Below, in pieces: positions 1 to 9,449 of a stretch of DNA of 64,000 nucleotides. The DNA is from Bacillus spizizenii TU-B-10. Its GTDB lineage: Bacteria > Bacillota > Bacilli > Bacillales > Bacillaceae. The stretch is taken from the NCBI RefSeq assembly GCF_000227465.1, contig NC_016047.1:3452857-3516856 (forward strand), read 5' to 3'. Made by a program: the position numbers and the translations under genes. A model generated the notes under the pieces. It saw only the letters and a program-made list of their open reading frames with translations. It was not told the DNA's origin and ran no database searches. The number at the start of each line of letters is the position of its first letter. Positions within the stretch are counted from its first letter, which is position 1.

Positions 1-336
1 TGATTTTACGATTTTCTTCCCATTCTTCTTTTGAATGACATCGCGAATATAAGAAGATGCCTCTTCCGCTGTTTCCGCGAAATAGACATGCCCCCCTCTT
101 TTCGCCACATTTTCGGCTAGCTGGCCGAGATAGAAATCGAGGTTTTCAAGAACATGCTGCCTGATTTCCTCTGATAGCGAGCGCCACTCCTCCCAGTTAC
201 CCAGCTCTTCGGCTGCTTCAAGGCGCCGTGTCCGCAAACGCTCCTGCGCCCCCGAAACAGCGCCTCTCATAAATTCATTATCGATCCCCTGTGATACCCG
301 CTCTTTAAAAGCGTCAGTACCGATTTTCATCGCCAT
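1..336 (-). CDS. lutB: LutB, iron-sulfur lactate oxidation protein (N-terminal part)
   Basis: LutB is the 4Fe-4S-ferredoxin-type subunit of the LutABC complex that oxidises L-lactate to pyruvate in the cytoplasm. Only the first 112 codons lie in the window; the gene runs off the left edge. The protein starts [14 protein letters not shown] and continues into the DUF162-type region. The start at 336 follows an AAAGGATC-type ribosome site 26 bases after the lutA stop, so it is the second gene of lutABC. The cysteine clusters that bind the clusters are further downstream and not visible here. Identification rests on family recognition plus operon position. Confidence 0.9.
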   Translation of the reverse strand, partial: MAMKIGTDAFKERVSQGIDNEFMRGAVSGAQERLRTRRLEAAEELGNWEEWRSLSEEIRQHVLENLDFYLGQLAENVAKRGGHVYFAETAEEASSYIRDVIQKKNGKKIVKS

Positions 337-362
337 GATCCTTTCCCCCTCTGAATCCAGTT

Positions 363-1079
363 TTATCTGCTGTTGAGCACTTCGGCGATGTGCATCACTT
401 TGACATTCTTGTCTTTACGATCAAGCCGTCCCCCGATATTCATCAAACAGCCGCAGTCAGCACCGATCAGCACCTCTGCTCCCGTTTCCTCCACGCATGC
501 GACTTTTTCATCGACCATCTGCTCAGAGATCTGCGCCATTTTGACGGAGAACGTTCCTCCGAATCCGCAGCAGTTATGTTTGCCCGGAAGCGCTGTGAAT
601 TCTAGGCCCTTCACATGGCTCAGAAGCTTCATTGGCTCCTCCCGAACCCCGAGCAGCCTTGTCATATGGCACGACGTATGTAAGGTTGCTTTTGTATCAA
701 GGGTCGCGCCGACATCCTCTATCCCAAGGACGTTCACGATAAAATCCGTCAGTTCATACGTTTTATCGGCAAGCTTTTGCGCTTTGTCTGCCCATTTCGG
801 ATCATCCTGAAACAGGTGCGGATACTCCCGGAACATCGTCGTGCAGGAACCGGAAGGGCTGACGACATATTCGGAATCCTGAAACGTTTCGATCATCCGT
901 TTCATTGCTTTTTTGGCGTCATTCACATAGCCGCTATTGTAAGCCGGCTGCCCGCAGCAGATCTGCCCCTCCGGAAAATCAACCTCACACCCAAGGCGCT
1001 CCAGCAGCTCAACTGTTGCTTTTCCGACATTTGTTTGAAACATATCAACAAGACAAGTGACAAAAAGTGAGACTTTCAT
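363..1079 (-). CDS. lutA: LutA, lactate utilization CCG-domain protein
   Basis: A 238-residue protein with two cysteine-rich CCG domains, the first with the CCG motif at residues 41-43 and the second at 170-172, plus further conserved cysteines near 79 and 137. These domains bind iron-sulfur clusters or a heterodisulfide-type cofactor, as in glycolate oxidase GlcF. With LutB and LutC it converts L-lactate to pyruvate. I chose the ATG at 1079 because GAGAGGGG precedes it at good spacing; an upstream in-frame ATG would add eight residues without a ribosome site. A 21-bp palindrome lies just upstream and is the probable LutR operator. SinR also represses this operon in B. subtilis (established). 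Confidence 0.95.
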   Translation of the reverse strand: MKVSLFVTCLVDMFQTNVGKATVELLERLGCEVDFPEGQICCGQPAYNSGYVNDAKKAMKRMIETFQDSEYVVSPSGSCTTMFREYPHLFQDDPKWADKAQKLADKTYELTDFIVNVLGIEDVGATLDTKATLHTSCHMTRLLGVREEPMKLLSHVKGLEFTALPGKHNCCGFGGTFSVKMAQISEQMVDEKVACVEETGAEVLIGADCGCLMNIGGRLDRKDKNVKVMHIAEVLNSR

Positions 1080-1110
1080 GATGAACCCCTCTCTCATCCC
1101 CAATATATGA

Positions 1111-1131
1111 TCAGGTCATCTGATGACCTGA
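1111..1131. promoter_or_regulatory. Probable LutR operator upstream of lutA
   Basis: A perfect 21-bp odd-centred palindrome with half-site TCAGGTCATC around a central T. It lies between a TATAGT -10-like hexamer (1141-1146, minus strand) and the lutA ribosome site, so a bound repressor would block transcription. The core TCATCNGATGA recurs upstream of lutP at 17142. LutR being the reader is inference from the pathway and the FadR-type regulator next to lutP. Confidence 0.75.
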
Positions 1132-1204
1132 GTTAAAATAACTATATGAATATCGTACACTATTCTGATAATGGAAGGGAAGGGTTTTCTATACATTCCT
1201 GCAA

Positions 1205-1234
1205 TAAAAAACGCCTGTTTCACTGGACAGACGT
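1205..1234 (-). terminator. Terminator of the PadR-DUF2812 operon
   Basis: On the minus strand an 8-bp stem (ACGTCTGT with ACAGGCGT) and an 8-base loop are followed by a run of T. It lies just after the DUF2812 gene stop. Confidence 0.8.
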
Positions 1235-1253
1235 TCATGGTGCAACACACTTT

Positions 1254-1871
1254 TTAATGGTCATACAGGCACTTCCTGTACTTTTTATATGTTTTCACAA
1301 ATAGATAAAAGAAGCTAAGAGCGCTGAGGAGAACAATCCATCCCGCTCCCCCTCTCATCAGTGCAAAAGGTGTTTCAAACAAAAAGGCTCCGATAAAAGT
1401 TGCTCCGGTCTTATCCCACAGTCCCGGCGTATAATACAAACTCTGGGGACGGATAAATAAATCAGTATTCAAAGCATTGGCAGTAAAGAGAGTCAGGATG
1501 AAGGATAAGAATATAAATGAAAGTGCAAAGTACGCTTGAAATAAGCGTTTGTATCTTCCAGCTCTGGATTCTGCATCAGAAAAAATATCATCTGATGCAC
1601 TGGAGTTCTCTTTTCTAAAATAATGCAGGCCTTGTGAACTGAAAAGATGCTTCCATCCGCTGTCTTCAAATAGAGTGCGATAATCAGTAAAATCCTCCGG
1701 ATGTTTAAAGGTGCGATAGTCTATTTTGACGATAGAAGGGTCTGACGTTGCTTCGTCTGCAAACCGATAGGAAAAAAAACCCTTTCCTTTCAATCCGTAC
1801 CCCTTATCTGCCATCTTATTGAGCCACTGTTCCTCACAGTCTATGTCCGTAAAATATCTGTATTTCTTCAT
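1254..1871 (-). CDS. DUF2812 membrane protein
   Basis: A 205-residue protein. The first 90 residues form a soluble domain beginning MKKYRYFTDIDCEEQWLNKM, the typical opening of DUF2812 proteins (short YRYF start, then an ExWLNxMAxKGY element). It is followed by a hydrophobic segment at about 111-132, a weaker one at 157-171 and a third at 176-193, ending in a basic tail. Its ATG overlaps the stop of the upstream PadR-type gene (ATGA), so the two are translationally coupled. DUF2812 genes are often paired with PadR regulators (family knowledge). The molecular function is unknown; a membrane stress-related role is only a guess. I do not recall this pair between lutA and yvfU in strain 168. Confidence 0.85.
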   Translation of the reverse strand: MKKYRYFTDIDCEEQWLNKMADKGYGLKGKGFFSYRFADEATSDPSIVKIDYRTFKHPEDFTDYRTLFEDSGWKHLFSSQGLHYFRKENSSASDDIFSDAESRAGRYKRLFQAYFALSFIFLSFILTLFTANALNTDLFIRPQSLYYTPGLWDKTGATFIGAFLFETPFALMRGGAGWIVLLSALSFFYLFVKTYKKYRKCLYDH

Positions 1872-2197
1872 ATGGCCTCCCCCTTTTTATTTAACTCCTG
1901 CCTTGTTATCTCAACCAGCCGCTCCATTCTCTCCATGTCCTTCCTTAATACACTTCTTCCAAGTTCAGTGATGATATATGTTTTTCTGCGGCGGTCTTCA
2001 CTTGGATAAGGCTCTATCAATTGATGCTTCAATAAGTTTTCGATTGCGCCATAAAGAGTTCCAGGCGCCATTTTAACTCTTCCGCCGCTAAGATCTTCAA
2101 TATTTTTCATAATGATGTAGCCGTGAGCAGGATGTAACAAAGATAAAAGTACATAGTAAACAGTCTCAGTCAGCGGCAAATGCTTATTTTCATTCAT
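1868..2197 (-). CDS. PadR-family transcriptional repressor
   Basis: A 109-residue winged-helix protein of the PadR family. The signature is clear: LPLTETVYYVLLSLL, then HGYIIMKNIEDLSGG, then GTLYGAIENLLKHQLI and RRKTYIITELGRSVL, which form the HTH and the wing, followed by a C-terminal helix that usually dimerises. I chose the ATG at 2197 because GGAGG precedes it at proper spacing; the longer open frame starts inside the promoter. It overlaps the DUF2812 gene by four bases. Its promoter is fully covered by a long dyad, which suggests self-repression. This is not the phenolic-acid PadR itself, since its operator differs from the one upstream of yveG-padC. Confidence 0.92.
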   Translation of the reverse strand: MNENKHLPLTETVYYVLLSLLHPAHGYIIMKNIEDLSGGRVKMAPGTLYGAIENLLKHQLIEPYPSEDRRRKTYIITELGRSVLRKDMERMERLVEITRQELNKKGEAI

Positions 2198-2211
2198 ATA
2201 TCGGCCTCCAT

Positions 2212-2263
2212 ATTCAGTACAACTGTATAGTTCCATAATATACAGTCGTACTGAATATTTCAA
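2212..2263 (-). promoter_or_regulatory. Promoter and autoregulatory dyad of the PadR-type gene
   Basis: Minus-strand -35 TTGAAA (2263-2258) and -10 TATTAT (2240-2235) are separated by 17 bases. An inverted repeat spans 2212-2256: outer arms ATTCAGTAC/GTACTGAAT, one mismatch, inner arms ACTGTATA/TATACAGT, and a 9-base centre that falls on the -10. Such long dyads over their own promoter are typical of PadR-type repressors. Confidence 0.8.
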
Positions 2264-2283
2264 CCATAAATAACCAGATGAAC

Positions 2284-2311
2284 AAAAAAACCTGGCTATA
2301 AATAACCAGGT
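2284..2311 (-). terminator. Terminator of the yvfRSTU operon
   Basis: Minus-strand stem ACCTGG/CCAGGT with a ten-base loop, followed by seven T. It lies six bases after the yvfU stop. Confidence 0.8.
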
Positions 2312-2316
2312 CTACA

Positions 2317-2919
2317 TTAAATCCATCCTTTTTCCTCAGCAATGCTGGCTGCTTCTGTCCGATTTTTCGCATCGAGCTTTTGGATGATTTCTGATATATA
2401 GTTTCGGACTGTGCCTTGAGATAAATAGAGTTCCAGCGTAATATCTTTTGTTGTCTTGCCTAAAGCCGCCAGACGCAGAATTTCTTGCTCTCTTACAGTA
2501 AGCGGATTTTCGTCTCGCATCATATTAAACGTCAGCTCCGGGCTGAAGACTCGTTTTCCCTTTACACACTTTCGGATGGCGTCGGCCAGATCGTCAATTT
2601 CGCCGTCTTTCAGCAGATAACCATGTACACCGGCTTTGACGGCGCGTTCAAAATATCCTGGGCGGGCAAAGGTGGTTAAAATAATAACCTTGCTGCCGCA
2701 GCCTTTTTGCATTAATTCCTCTGCCACATCCAGCCCGCTTCGAACCGGCATTTCAATGTCCATAATGCATACATCCGGCTCCAGCTTCAAAATGGCTTTT
2801 AACGCCTCTTCCCCATTTAATGCTTGTCCGATGACTGTCATATCCTCTTCTAAATCAAGCAAAGATCCCAAAGCGCCTAACAGCATTCGCTGGTCCTCAG
2901 CAATAAACAGACGAATCAT
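2317..2919 (-). CDS. yvfU: YvfU, NarL-type response regulator
   Basis: A 200-residue response regulator. The receiver domain carries acidic residues E8-D9, the phosphoacceptor D54 in VCIMDIEMP, and the conserved threonine and lysine motifs (IILTT, YLLKDG). The C-terminal LuxR-type helix-turn-helix includes PLTVREQEILRLAALG and TVRNYISEIIQKL. It overlaps yvfT by four bases (ATGA) and is the last gene of the yvfRSTU operon. By analogy with related kinase/regulator/ABC-exporter sets it probably controls its own exporter operon. The target sites are not known; repeated TGACA/TGTCA half-sites upstream of yvfR are candidates. Confidence 0.93.
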   Translation of the reverse strand: MIRLFIAEDQRMLLGALGSLLDLEEDMTVIGQALNGEEALKAILKLEPDVCIMDIEMPVRSGLDVAEELMQKGCGSKVIILTTFARPGYFERAVKAGVHGYLLKDGEIDDLADAIRKCVKGKRVFSPELTFNMMRDENPLTVREQEILRLAALGKTTKDITLELYLSQGTVRNYISEIIQKLDAKNRTEAASIAEEKGWI

Positions 2920-4052
2920 TCTTTTCGTCCTCCTATCATTCTCGCTTTTTTTATAAGAGGAACTGTCAGTGTCACAACTGTTCCGTTATGAGCTGAAAGC
3001 GTTAATCCCCCTTCAATGAGCATGAGCCGTTCTTCCATTCCCCGCAGGCCATTCCCAAACATTTTTTCCTTCGCCGCTCCCTTTCCGTCATCCCGTATGA
3101 CTATCCTCATTTTGTCAGCGAACTGGGTAATGGTGATGGCGCAGTGGGTGGCATTGCTGTGCTTGATGATATTGGTCACGGCTTCCCGCATACACATGCT
3201 AATAATATTTTGAGTGACGGGAGATATTGCTGAAAAGTCTTCGTCCCCTTCGTATTGAAAGGTAATGTTCCCCGTTCTTAATATGTGCTGAATGTTGGCG
3301 AGCTCCTCCGTCATCGTGACTGTTCTCATATCAGAAACCAGCTCACGAACTTGCTTGAGTGCGGCTCGTGAACTTGTTTCCATTTCTTTTGCTTCAAGCC
3401 GGGTCCGTTCTGGATCAGATGTTGCCAGCCGCTGAATCAGCTGGCTTTTTAATGTAAGCAGCGACAGAGTATGGCCGAGAGTATCGTGAAGATCACGGGC
3501 GATTCGAACGCGCTCCTCCCTTTTGGAGAGTTCTTTTATCTGTTCGTTGGCTTGGGCAAGCTTGGTTTCGAGTTCAATTCTCCGAAACAAAGAACGGATT
3601 CCAAATGGAGAAATGAGCATGATAACGAGAAACGGGAGAACAGAAAAAAGCTCCCGGAGCGAGACCGAATTCGCAAGTAATTGATAAAAACAAGGGAATA
3701 GCAGCATAAAGATTAAACCGCAGAACGCACGGTTAAACTTTGTTTTCTCTTTGTAATAACCAACAAAGTTTGCCGGGAAAAAACCTAAATAGATATAGGT
3801 GATATTGTAAAACACACTATAGATAAAAATAACCGCCATTTGCACGATAAGCCAATACGTAAACGAAGCTCTGTCGACACTGCAGAACAACTGGCGATAT
3901 GCCATGACAAAAAAGATCAGCATGCCATATCCAATCACCTGTTTGATGCCTGATTCTCTCAATAAAGTAAGAAACGGCATGATGGTATACACCAGAAAGA
4001 TATAAGGGAAAAACCCGAATTGCCTAGGGAATATGGATGTTAAGAGTTTCAT
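2916..4052 (-). CDS. yvfT: YvfT, sensor histidine kinase
   Basis: A 378-residue membrane kinase of the HisKA_3 (NarX/DesK-like) class. The N-terminal half holds about five hydrophobic segments (roughly residues 10-155) with no large extracellular loop, which points to membrane or intramembrane sensing. The phosphoacceptor is H189 in ARDLHDTLGH, followed by the ATPase domain with an N-box (REAVTNIIKHSNA) and G-box (IRDDGKG and GNGLRGMEER). It is coupled to yvfU by overlapping stop and start, so it presumably phosphorylates that regulator. The stimulus is unknown. The neighbouring exporter suggests it detects a compound that YvfRS removes. Confidence 0.93.
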   Translation of the reverse strand: MKLLTSIFPRQFGFFPYIFLVYTIMPFLTLLRESGIKQVIGYGMLIFFVMAYRQLFCSVDRASFTYWLIVQMAVIFIYSVFYNITYIYLGFFPANFVGYYKEKTKFNRAFCGLIFMLLFPCFYQLLANSVSLRELFSVLPFLVIMLISPFGIRSLFRRIELETKLAQANEQIKELSKREERVRIARDLHDTLGHTLSLLTLKSQLIQRLATSDPERTRLEAKEMETSSRAALKQVRELVSDMRTVTMTEELANIQHILRTGNITFQYEGDEDFSAISPVTQNIISMCMREAVTNIIKHSNATHCAITITQFADKMRIVIRDDGKGAAKEKMFGNGLRGMEERLMLIEGGLTLSAHNGTVVTLTVPLIKKARMIGGRKE

Positions 4053-4055
4053 GTA

Positions 4056-4793
4056 TTACACCGCTTCTTGTTTTCTTCTTATATATTTAGATAGTAGCAT
4101 GAAGAGCATCAAATAAGCGATTAATACCAGAATATTTTTCCAGGTTGGACTCCCGCCTCGGACAAGTTCCCACGCTCCGCTCCCGAAATGATAGGATGGA
4201 AGCCACCGGCCAATGTTCTGCATCATATCAGGCATGACCTCAAACGGCATCCACATGCCCCCGCCTAAAGCGAGCAGCATGTAAAGCACATTACTGATTC
4301 CGGCTGCTGTTTCTACTTTTCTCATGAGGCCGATGAGTGTACCTAACGCTAAAAACGGCAATGCGCCAAACAAAATCCATAGTCCGCTCATGATCCATTC
4401 AAACGGTGACAAGGCAATGTCATTGATAATTGCGCCGAACAGAAAAATGACGGTAATGGATAAAACGTGAATCACACTTTGGCCGATCATCTGAGCTGAT
4501 AAATAGATATGATCCGGAAGAGGCGTAATGCGGATAAAAGCTGTCCAGCCTTGTGACCGCTCTTGAACCATACGGATTCCAAGCGTCATGATAGAGGATC
4601 CCATCACACTGAAGACTGTCATCGACATTAAGTAATGGGCGTCCCATGCACGTTGATCAGGTACGTTGGTATTCACTACATTGGTAAAGAGATAATAAAA
4701 GGCAATCGGCATCATCAGCGACCAAAGCACAAAGTACTTATTCCTAAGCACCCTTTTCATTTCAGCTATGCTTTGTTTCTGCAGCATGTTCAC
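4056..4793 (-). CDS. yvfS: YvfS, ABC-2 type transporter permease
   Basis: A 245-residue integral membrane protein with about six hydrophobic helices and the ABC-2 permease pattern, including the late segment ending MQNIGRWLPSYHF. It should form the membrane channel for the ATPase YvfR. Its likely start is GTG at 4793, with GGAGG eight bases upstream and the codon directly after the yvfR stop; an ATG six bases further in has poorer spacing. Substrate unknown. The NatAB/LinearmycinR-like layout (ATPase, permease, kinase, regulator) suggests export of a membrane-active or antibiotic compound (inference). Confidence 0.9.
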   Translation of the reverse strand: MNMLQKQSIAEMKRVLRNKYFVLWSLMMPIAFYYLFTNVVNTNVPDQRAWDAHYLMSMTVFSVMGSSIMTLGIRMVQERSQGWTAFIRITPLPDHIYLSAQMIGQSVIHVLSITVIFLFGAIINDIALSPFEWIMSGLWILFGALPFLALGTLIGLMRKVETAAGISNVLYMLLALGGGMWMPFEVMPDMMQNIGRWLPSYHFGSGAWELVRGGSPTWKNILVLIAYLMLFMLLSKYIRRKQEAV

Positions 4794-5699
4794 TCACATC
4801 GCCTCCCTGTTTCCGTCAGCCAGCTGGCGAAATGCCTCATCGAGCGTTCCTTGCTCAATCCGGATATCGCGTGCATGTATGTTCTCTTGAAAGATCAGCG
4901 CTAACACTTTGTCTGTATTTGATGTTTGGATGATGGTTCTCTTATGCTTGTGGATCACCCGCTCTACTTCCGGATGACGAGACAGCCTTTCCAAGGATTC
5001 ATCTGAATGTAACGTAAAGGAAACAGACTGTTTTTGAATCCTTGAGCGGATTTGCATTGGCGAGTCGTCAGCTACAAGGCGCCCGTCAGCAAAAAATAAG
5101 ATTCGCTGTGCGGCATCATCTGCTTCCTGTAAATAATGAGTTGAAAATATAATCGTTTTTCCTTGGTCCGCCAGTCCATGAATGGTCTGCCAGAATCGAT
5201 GTCTTGATGATGTGTCCATCCCGACTGTCGGTTCGTCGAATATCAGCAGCTCCGGATTCCCGGCAAGAGCCAAAGCAAAGCTCAAACGGCGTTTTTGTCC
5301 GCCGGATAATTTTTCTGCTCTTGTTTTCAAATCTTCTTTTGTGAGTGCTGTTAACGAAACGAGTTCTTTCATGGACAATGGATTCGGATAATAGCTTCGG
5401 AAGAGTTCGAGGATTTCACTCACCTTCAGACCCGGCATGACACTCACTTCCTGCAGCATCACGCCTATTTTTTCGCGAACCTGTTGATCATCGGGAACCC
5501 GGTTAAATAGTTTGATTTCTCCCTTACTCGGTTTCAGCAATCCTAGGATCATGGAGATGACGGTCGTCTTCCCTGCCCCATTCGGTCCGAGAATAGCTGC
5601 AATTTCTCCTTTTTTCATACTGAAGCTGATGTTGTTTACAGCTGTTTTTTGCTGAAAATGTTTTGTCGTATTGCTTACTAATACAATCTCATTCATCAC
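4794..5699 (-). CDS. yvfR: YvfR, ABC transporter ATP-binding protein
   Basis: A 301-residue ATPase with Walker [10 protein letters not shown] at 38-46, signature LSGGQ at 130-134 and Walker B LLIFDEP at 150-156, followed by a C-terminal extension typical of DrrA/CcmA-type exporters. It is the first gene of the operon and pairs with YvfS. The start is GTG at 5699, seven bases after AGGAGG; ATG at 5696 is a close alternative. The upstream region contains several TGACA/TGTCA half-sites. Substrate is unknown. Confidence 0.92.
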   Translation of the reverse strand: MMNEIVLVSNTTKHFQQKTAVNNISFSMKKGEIAAILGPNGAGKTTVISMILGLLKPSKGEIKLFNRVPDDQQVREKIGVMLQEVSVMPGLKVSEILELFRSYYPNPLSMKELVSLTALTKEDLKTRAEKLSGGQKRRLSFALALAGNPELLIFDEPTVGMDTSSRHRFWQTIHGLADQGKTIIFSTHYLQEADDAAQRILFFADGRLVADDSPMQIRSRIQKQSVSFTLHSDESLERLSRHPEVERVIHKHKRTIIQTSNTDKVLALIFQENIHARDIRIEQGTLDEAFRQLADGNREAM

Positions 5700-5734
5700 A
5701 TGAGCACCTCCTGATGGCTTACATTGATTGTAAA

Positions 5735-5791
5735 ATGACGGAGAAGATGACGTTAGTATGGGGTGTCATGATATCAGAGTGACAAATGTCA
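5735..5791. promoter_or_regulatory. Cluster of TGAC/GTCA half-sites upstream of yvfR
   Basis: Two ATGAC direct repeats (5735, 5747), TGTCA (5764), TGACA (5780) and TGTCA (5787) occur within 57 bases. The last two make the near-palindrome TGACAAATGTCA. A NarL-type regulator such as YvfU could bind here; this is inference only. Confidence 0.35.
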
Positions 5792-5983
5792 TATTCTTCC
5801 CCACCGCATGTGCCTAGGCCATCCATCCTCTACATCTTCCAATTCATCCAGCTCTCCTATGCCTGGTGTCCCCTTTCTTTTAAACTGCTATTTACTTTCA
5901 TAGAAAGACACACTCTTGAAACGGCGAGTGTTATGATATACATATTGAACTTTATTTTACTTTCCGGCTGAAAGGAGCCAATC

Positions 5984-6793
5984 ATGAACGAAGCGATTTT
6001 GTCTCGAAATGATGTGAAGGTGAAGGGAAGCGGCAAAACATCTATCATTTTTGCACCTGGCTTTGGCTGCGATCAAAGTGTGTGGAATGCCGTGGCGCCG
6101 GCCTTCGAAGAAGAACATCAGGTCATTTTATTTGATTACGTCGGTTCGGGGAATTCGGATTTACGCGCATATGACCTGAATCGTTACGGGACACTTGACG
6201 GCTATGCCCAAGATGTTCTTGATGTTTGTGAAGCTTTAGATCTGGGAGAAACCGTGTTTGTGGGGCACTCTGTTGGGGCTGTAATTGGCATGCTAGCTTC
6301 CATCCGCCGCCCGGAGCTGTTTTCCCATATCGTGATGGTGGGGCCTTCTCCTTGCTATTTGAATGATCCGCCTGAGTATTTCGGAGGATTTGAGGAGGAG
6401 CAGCTCCTTGGTTTGCTGGAGATGATGGAGAAAAATTATATAGGTTGGACTACTGTATTTGCGGCAACCGTTCTGAATCAGCCAGATCGGCCTGAAATCA
6501 AGGAAGAACTTGAAAGCCGTTTTTGTTCTACTGATCCTGTGATTGCCCGGCAGTTCGCGAAAGCCGCGTTTTTTTCTGATCACCGGGGGGATCTTTCGAA
6601 GGTGACGGTTCCCTCTCTTATTCTCCAATGTGCAGATGATATCATCGCACCGGCAGCAGTAGGTGAGTATATGCATAAGCACCTCCCTTATAGCAGACTG
6701 AAACAAATGGAGGCACGCGGGCATTGCCCCCACATGAGCCATCCGGAAGAGACGATACAGCTGATCAGCGATTATTTGAAAGTATACGTGTGA
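5984..6793 (+). CDS. rsbQ: RsbQ, alpha/beta hydrolase of the energy-stress pathway
   Basis: A 269-residue alpha/beta hydrolase with the catalytic triad S96 (in GHSVG), D219 and H247. RsbQ is required with the phosphatase RsbP to activate sigma-B when energy falls (established); it is thought to supply or process a small ligand for the RsbP PAS domain. AAAGGAG precedes the ATG. A possible promoter lies upstream with TTGAAA at 5916 and TACATA 17 bases later, though the -10 is weak. rsbP follows after 34 bases, so they form one operon. Several residues differ from the 168 protein as I remember it, while the triad is intact. Confidence 0.95.
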   Translation: MNEAILSRNDVKVKGSGKTSIIFAPGFGCDQSVWNAVAPAFEEEHQVILFDYVGSGNSDLRAYDLNRYGTLDGYAQDVLDVCEALDLGETVFVGHSVGAVIGMLASIRRPELFSHIVMVGPSPCYLNDPPEYFGGFEEEQLLGLLEMMEKNYIGWTTVFAATVLNQPDRPEIKEELESRFCSTDPVIARQFAKAAFFSDHRGDLSKVTVPSLILQCADDIIAPAAVGEYMHKHLPYSRLKQMEARGHCPHMSHPEETIQLISDYLKVYV

Positions 6794-6827
6794 TATAGGA
6801 ACGAAAGGGATAGAGGTGACCCTCTTA

Positions 6828-8039
6828 ATGGACAAACAATTGAATGATGCACCATGCGGTTTCCTCACTTTGTCAGAAGAGGGTTCGATAGTAGCAGTCA
6901 ACCGTACCCTGCTTAACATTCTGAATTATGAGCAGGAACAAGTTATCGGCCAGCATATGGATACAATTTTGACCGTTTCCGCACAGCTTTTCTACCAGCT
7001 TTATTTTGTTCCGCTTTTGAAGCTGGAGCATCACATTGAAGAAATATACATTTCCCTGAGAACAAGAGATGGAGAAGAAATTCCCGTCCTTGTCAATGCT
7101 GTTGTAAGAACTGATAGCGGAGGAACTGTCACCGAGTGTGTTCTGATTCCGATGCGGAAGCGAAATGAATATGAAAATGAGCTGCTGATGGCCAAAAACG
7201 CGGCCCAGGAAGCTTTGCTTGCCAAGCAGAAAGCCAATGCGGAGTTAGAAATTGCCTTGGGAACGCTGAAGGCCAAACAAGAAGAACTTCTTGAGACCAA
7301 CAAACAAAATGAGCAATTTAAATTAAATACCAAAAGAGAGCTTGAGCTCGCCAGAAAGATCCAAGAAAACTCGTTGACTGAACCGATTGTAAACGATCAG
7401 ATTCAGATTGACGCTTATTACAAAGCATCCAGTGAGTTATCAGGTGATCTATACGGATTTTATCAAATTGATGAACATCGTTACGGCATTATTATTCTTG
7501 ATGTGATGGGGCACGGGATTTCATCTGCATTGATTACGATGTCTCTTCATCCTTTGTTCCAGCGCCAGATCACGCAAGGTCTCAGCCCCGTCAAAGTCAT
7601 GAAGGAATTAGACCGCCACCTCCACAGCTTGTTTCAAAATGATGAGGAAGCAAGACATTATTGTACTGCCATTTATCTTGAGATTGATACAGCCCGGCAA
7701 AAAATTAATTATGTCAACGCAGGACATCCGCCAGCATTATGGCAGGGCGCCGGCGGAACCCAAAATCCGCTGCACGCAACCGCGCCTCCGATCGGGATGT
7801 TTGAAGACACGGTGTTTCATTCTAGCAGCCTTCCCTACACGGAGGGCGGAAGGCTCCTTCTATATACGGATGGCGTGATGGACCCTACAGCTTCATGTTA
7901 TTTATTTGATTTATTAAAGGATCATCCCGATTTGCCTATTGCTGACCTGAAAGAGAAAATCCTTACATCACTGCATCATCATAAGGAAGCCCATCATAAA
8001 AGTGATGACGAATGTTTTATATTAGTTGATTTAAAATAA
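6828..8039 (+). CDS. rsbP: RsbP, PAS-domain PP2C phosphatase
   Basis: A 403-residue protein: an N-terminal PAS domain (about 1-110), a coiled coil rich in E, K, Q and A (about 120-175), and a PP2C/SpoIIE-type phosphatase domain (about 190-403) with SGDLYG, DVMGHG, NAGHPPA and YTDGV motifs that carry the metal-binding aspartates. It dephosphorylates RsbV-P to release sigma-B under energy stress. The ATG at 6828 sits eight bases after GAGGTGA; an in-frame GTG at 6816 overlaps that ribosome site and was rejected. The PAS domain differs from the remembered 168 sequence much more than the phosphatase domain does. Confidence 0.95.
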   Translation: MDKQLNDAPCGFLTLSEEGSIVAVNRTLLNILNYEQEQVIGQHMDTILTVSAQLFYQLYFVPLLKLEHHIEEIYISLRTRDGEEIPVLVNAVVRTDSGGTVTECVLIPMRKRNEYENELLMAKNAAQEALLAKQKANAELEIALGTLKAKQEELLETNKQNEQFKLNTKRELELARKIQENSLTEPIVNDQIQIDAYYKASSELSGDLYGFYQIDEHRYGIIILDVMGHGISSALITMSLHPLFQRQITQGLSPVKVMKELDRHLHSLFQNDEEARHYCTAIYLEIDTARQKINYVNAGHPPALWQGAGGTQNPLHATAPPIGMFEDTVFHSSSLPYTEGGRLLLYTDGVMDPTASCYLFDLLKDHPDLPIADLKEKILTSLHHHKEAHHKSDDECFILVDLK

Positions 8040-8043
8040 AATG

Positions 8044-8075
8044 ATCCATGAGATAGTACATCTCATGGATTTTTA
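8044..8075 (+). terminator. Terminator between rsbP and ganB
   Basis: An 11-bp perfect stem (ATCCATGAGAT) with a 5-base loop and a following T run serves rsbP. The preceding A-rich stretch may let it act for ganB on the opposite strand. Confidence 0.88.
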
Positions 8076-8079
8076 TGTT

Positions 8080-9444
<1,365 letters not shown>

Positions 9445-9449
9445 TCAGC

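Noticed and set aside
373..810. Plus-strand open frame of 145 codons across lutA
   Set aside because: It is antisense to the well-supported lutA gene and has no ribosome site or recognisable protein pattern.
5786..5971. Possible 61-residue hydrophobic protein upstream of rsbQ
   Set aside because: No ribosome site precedes it and it covers the probable rsbQ promoter region; it reads as a chance frame.
6816..6827. Upstream GTG start for rsbP
   Set aside because: The GTG overlaps the ribosome site that serves the ATG at 6828.
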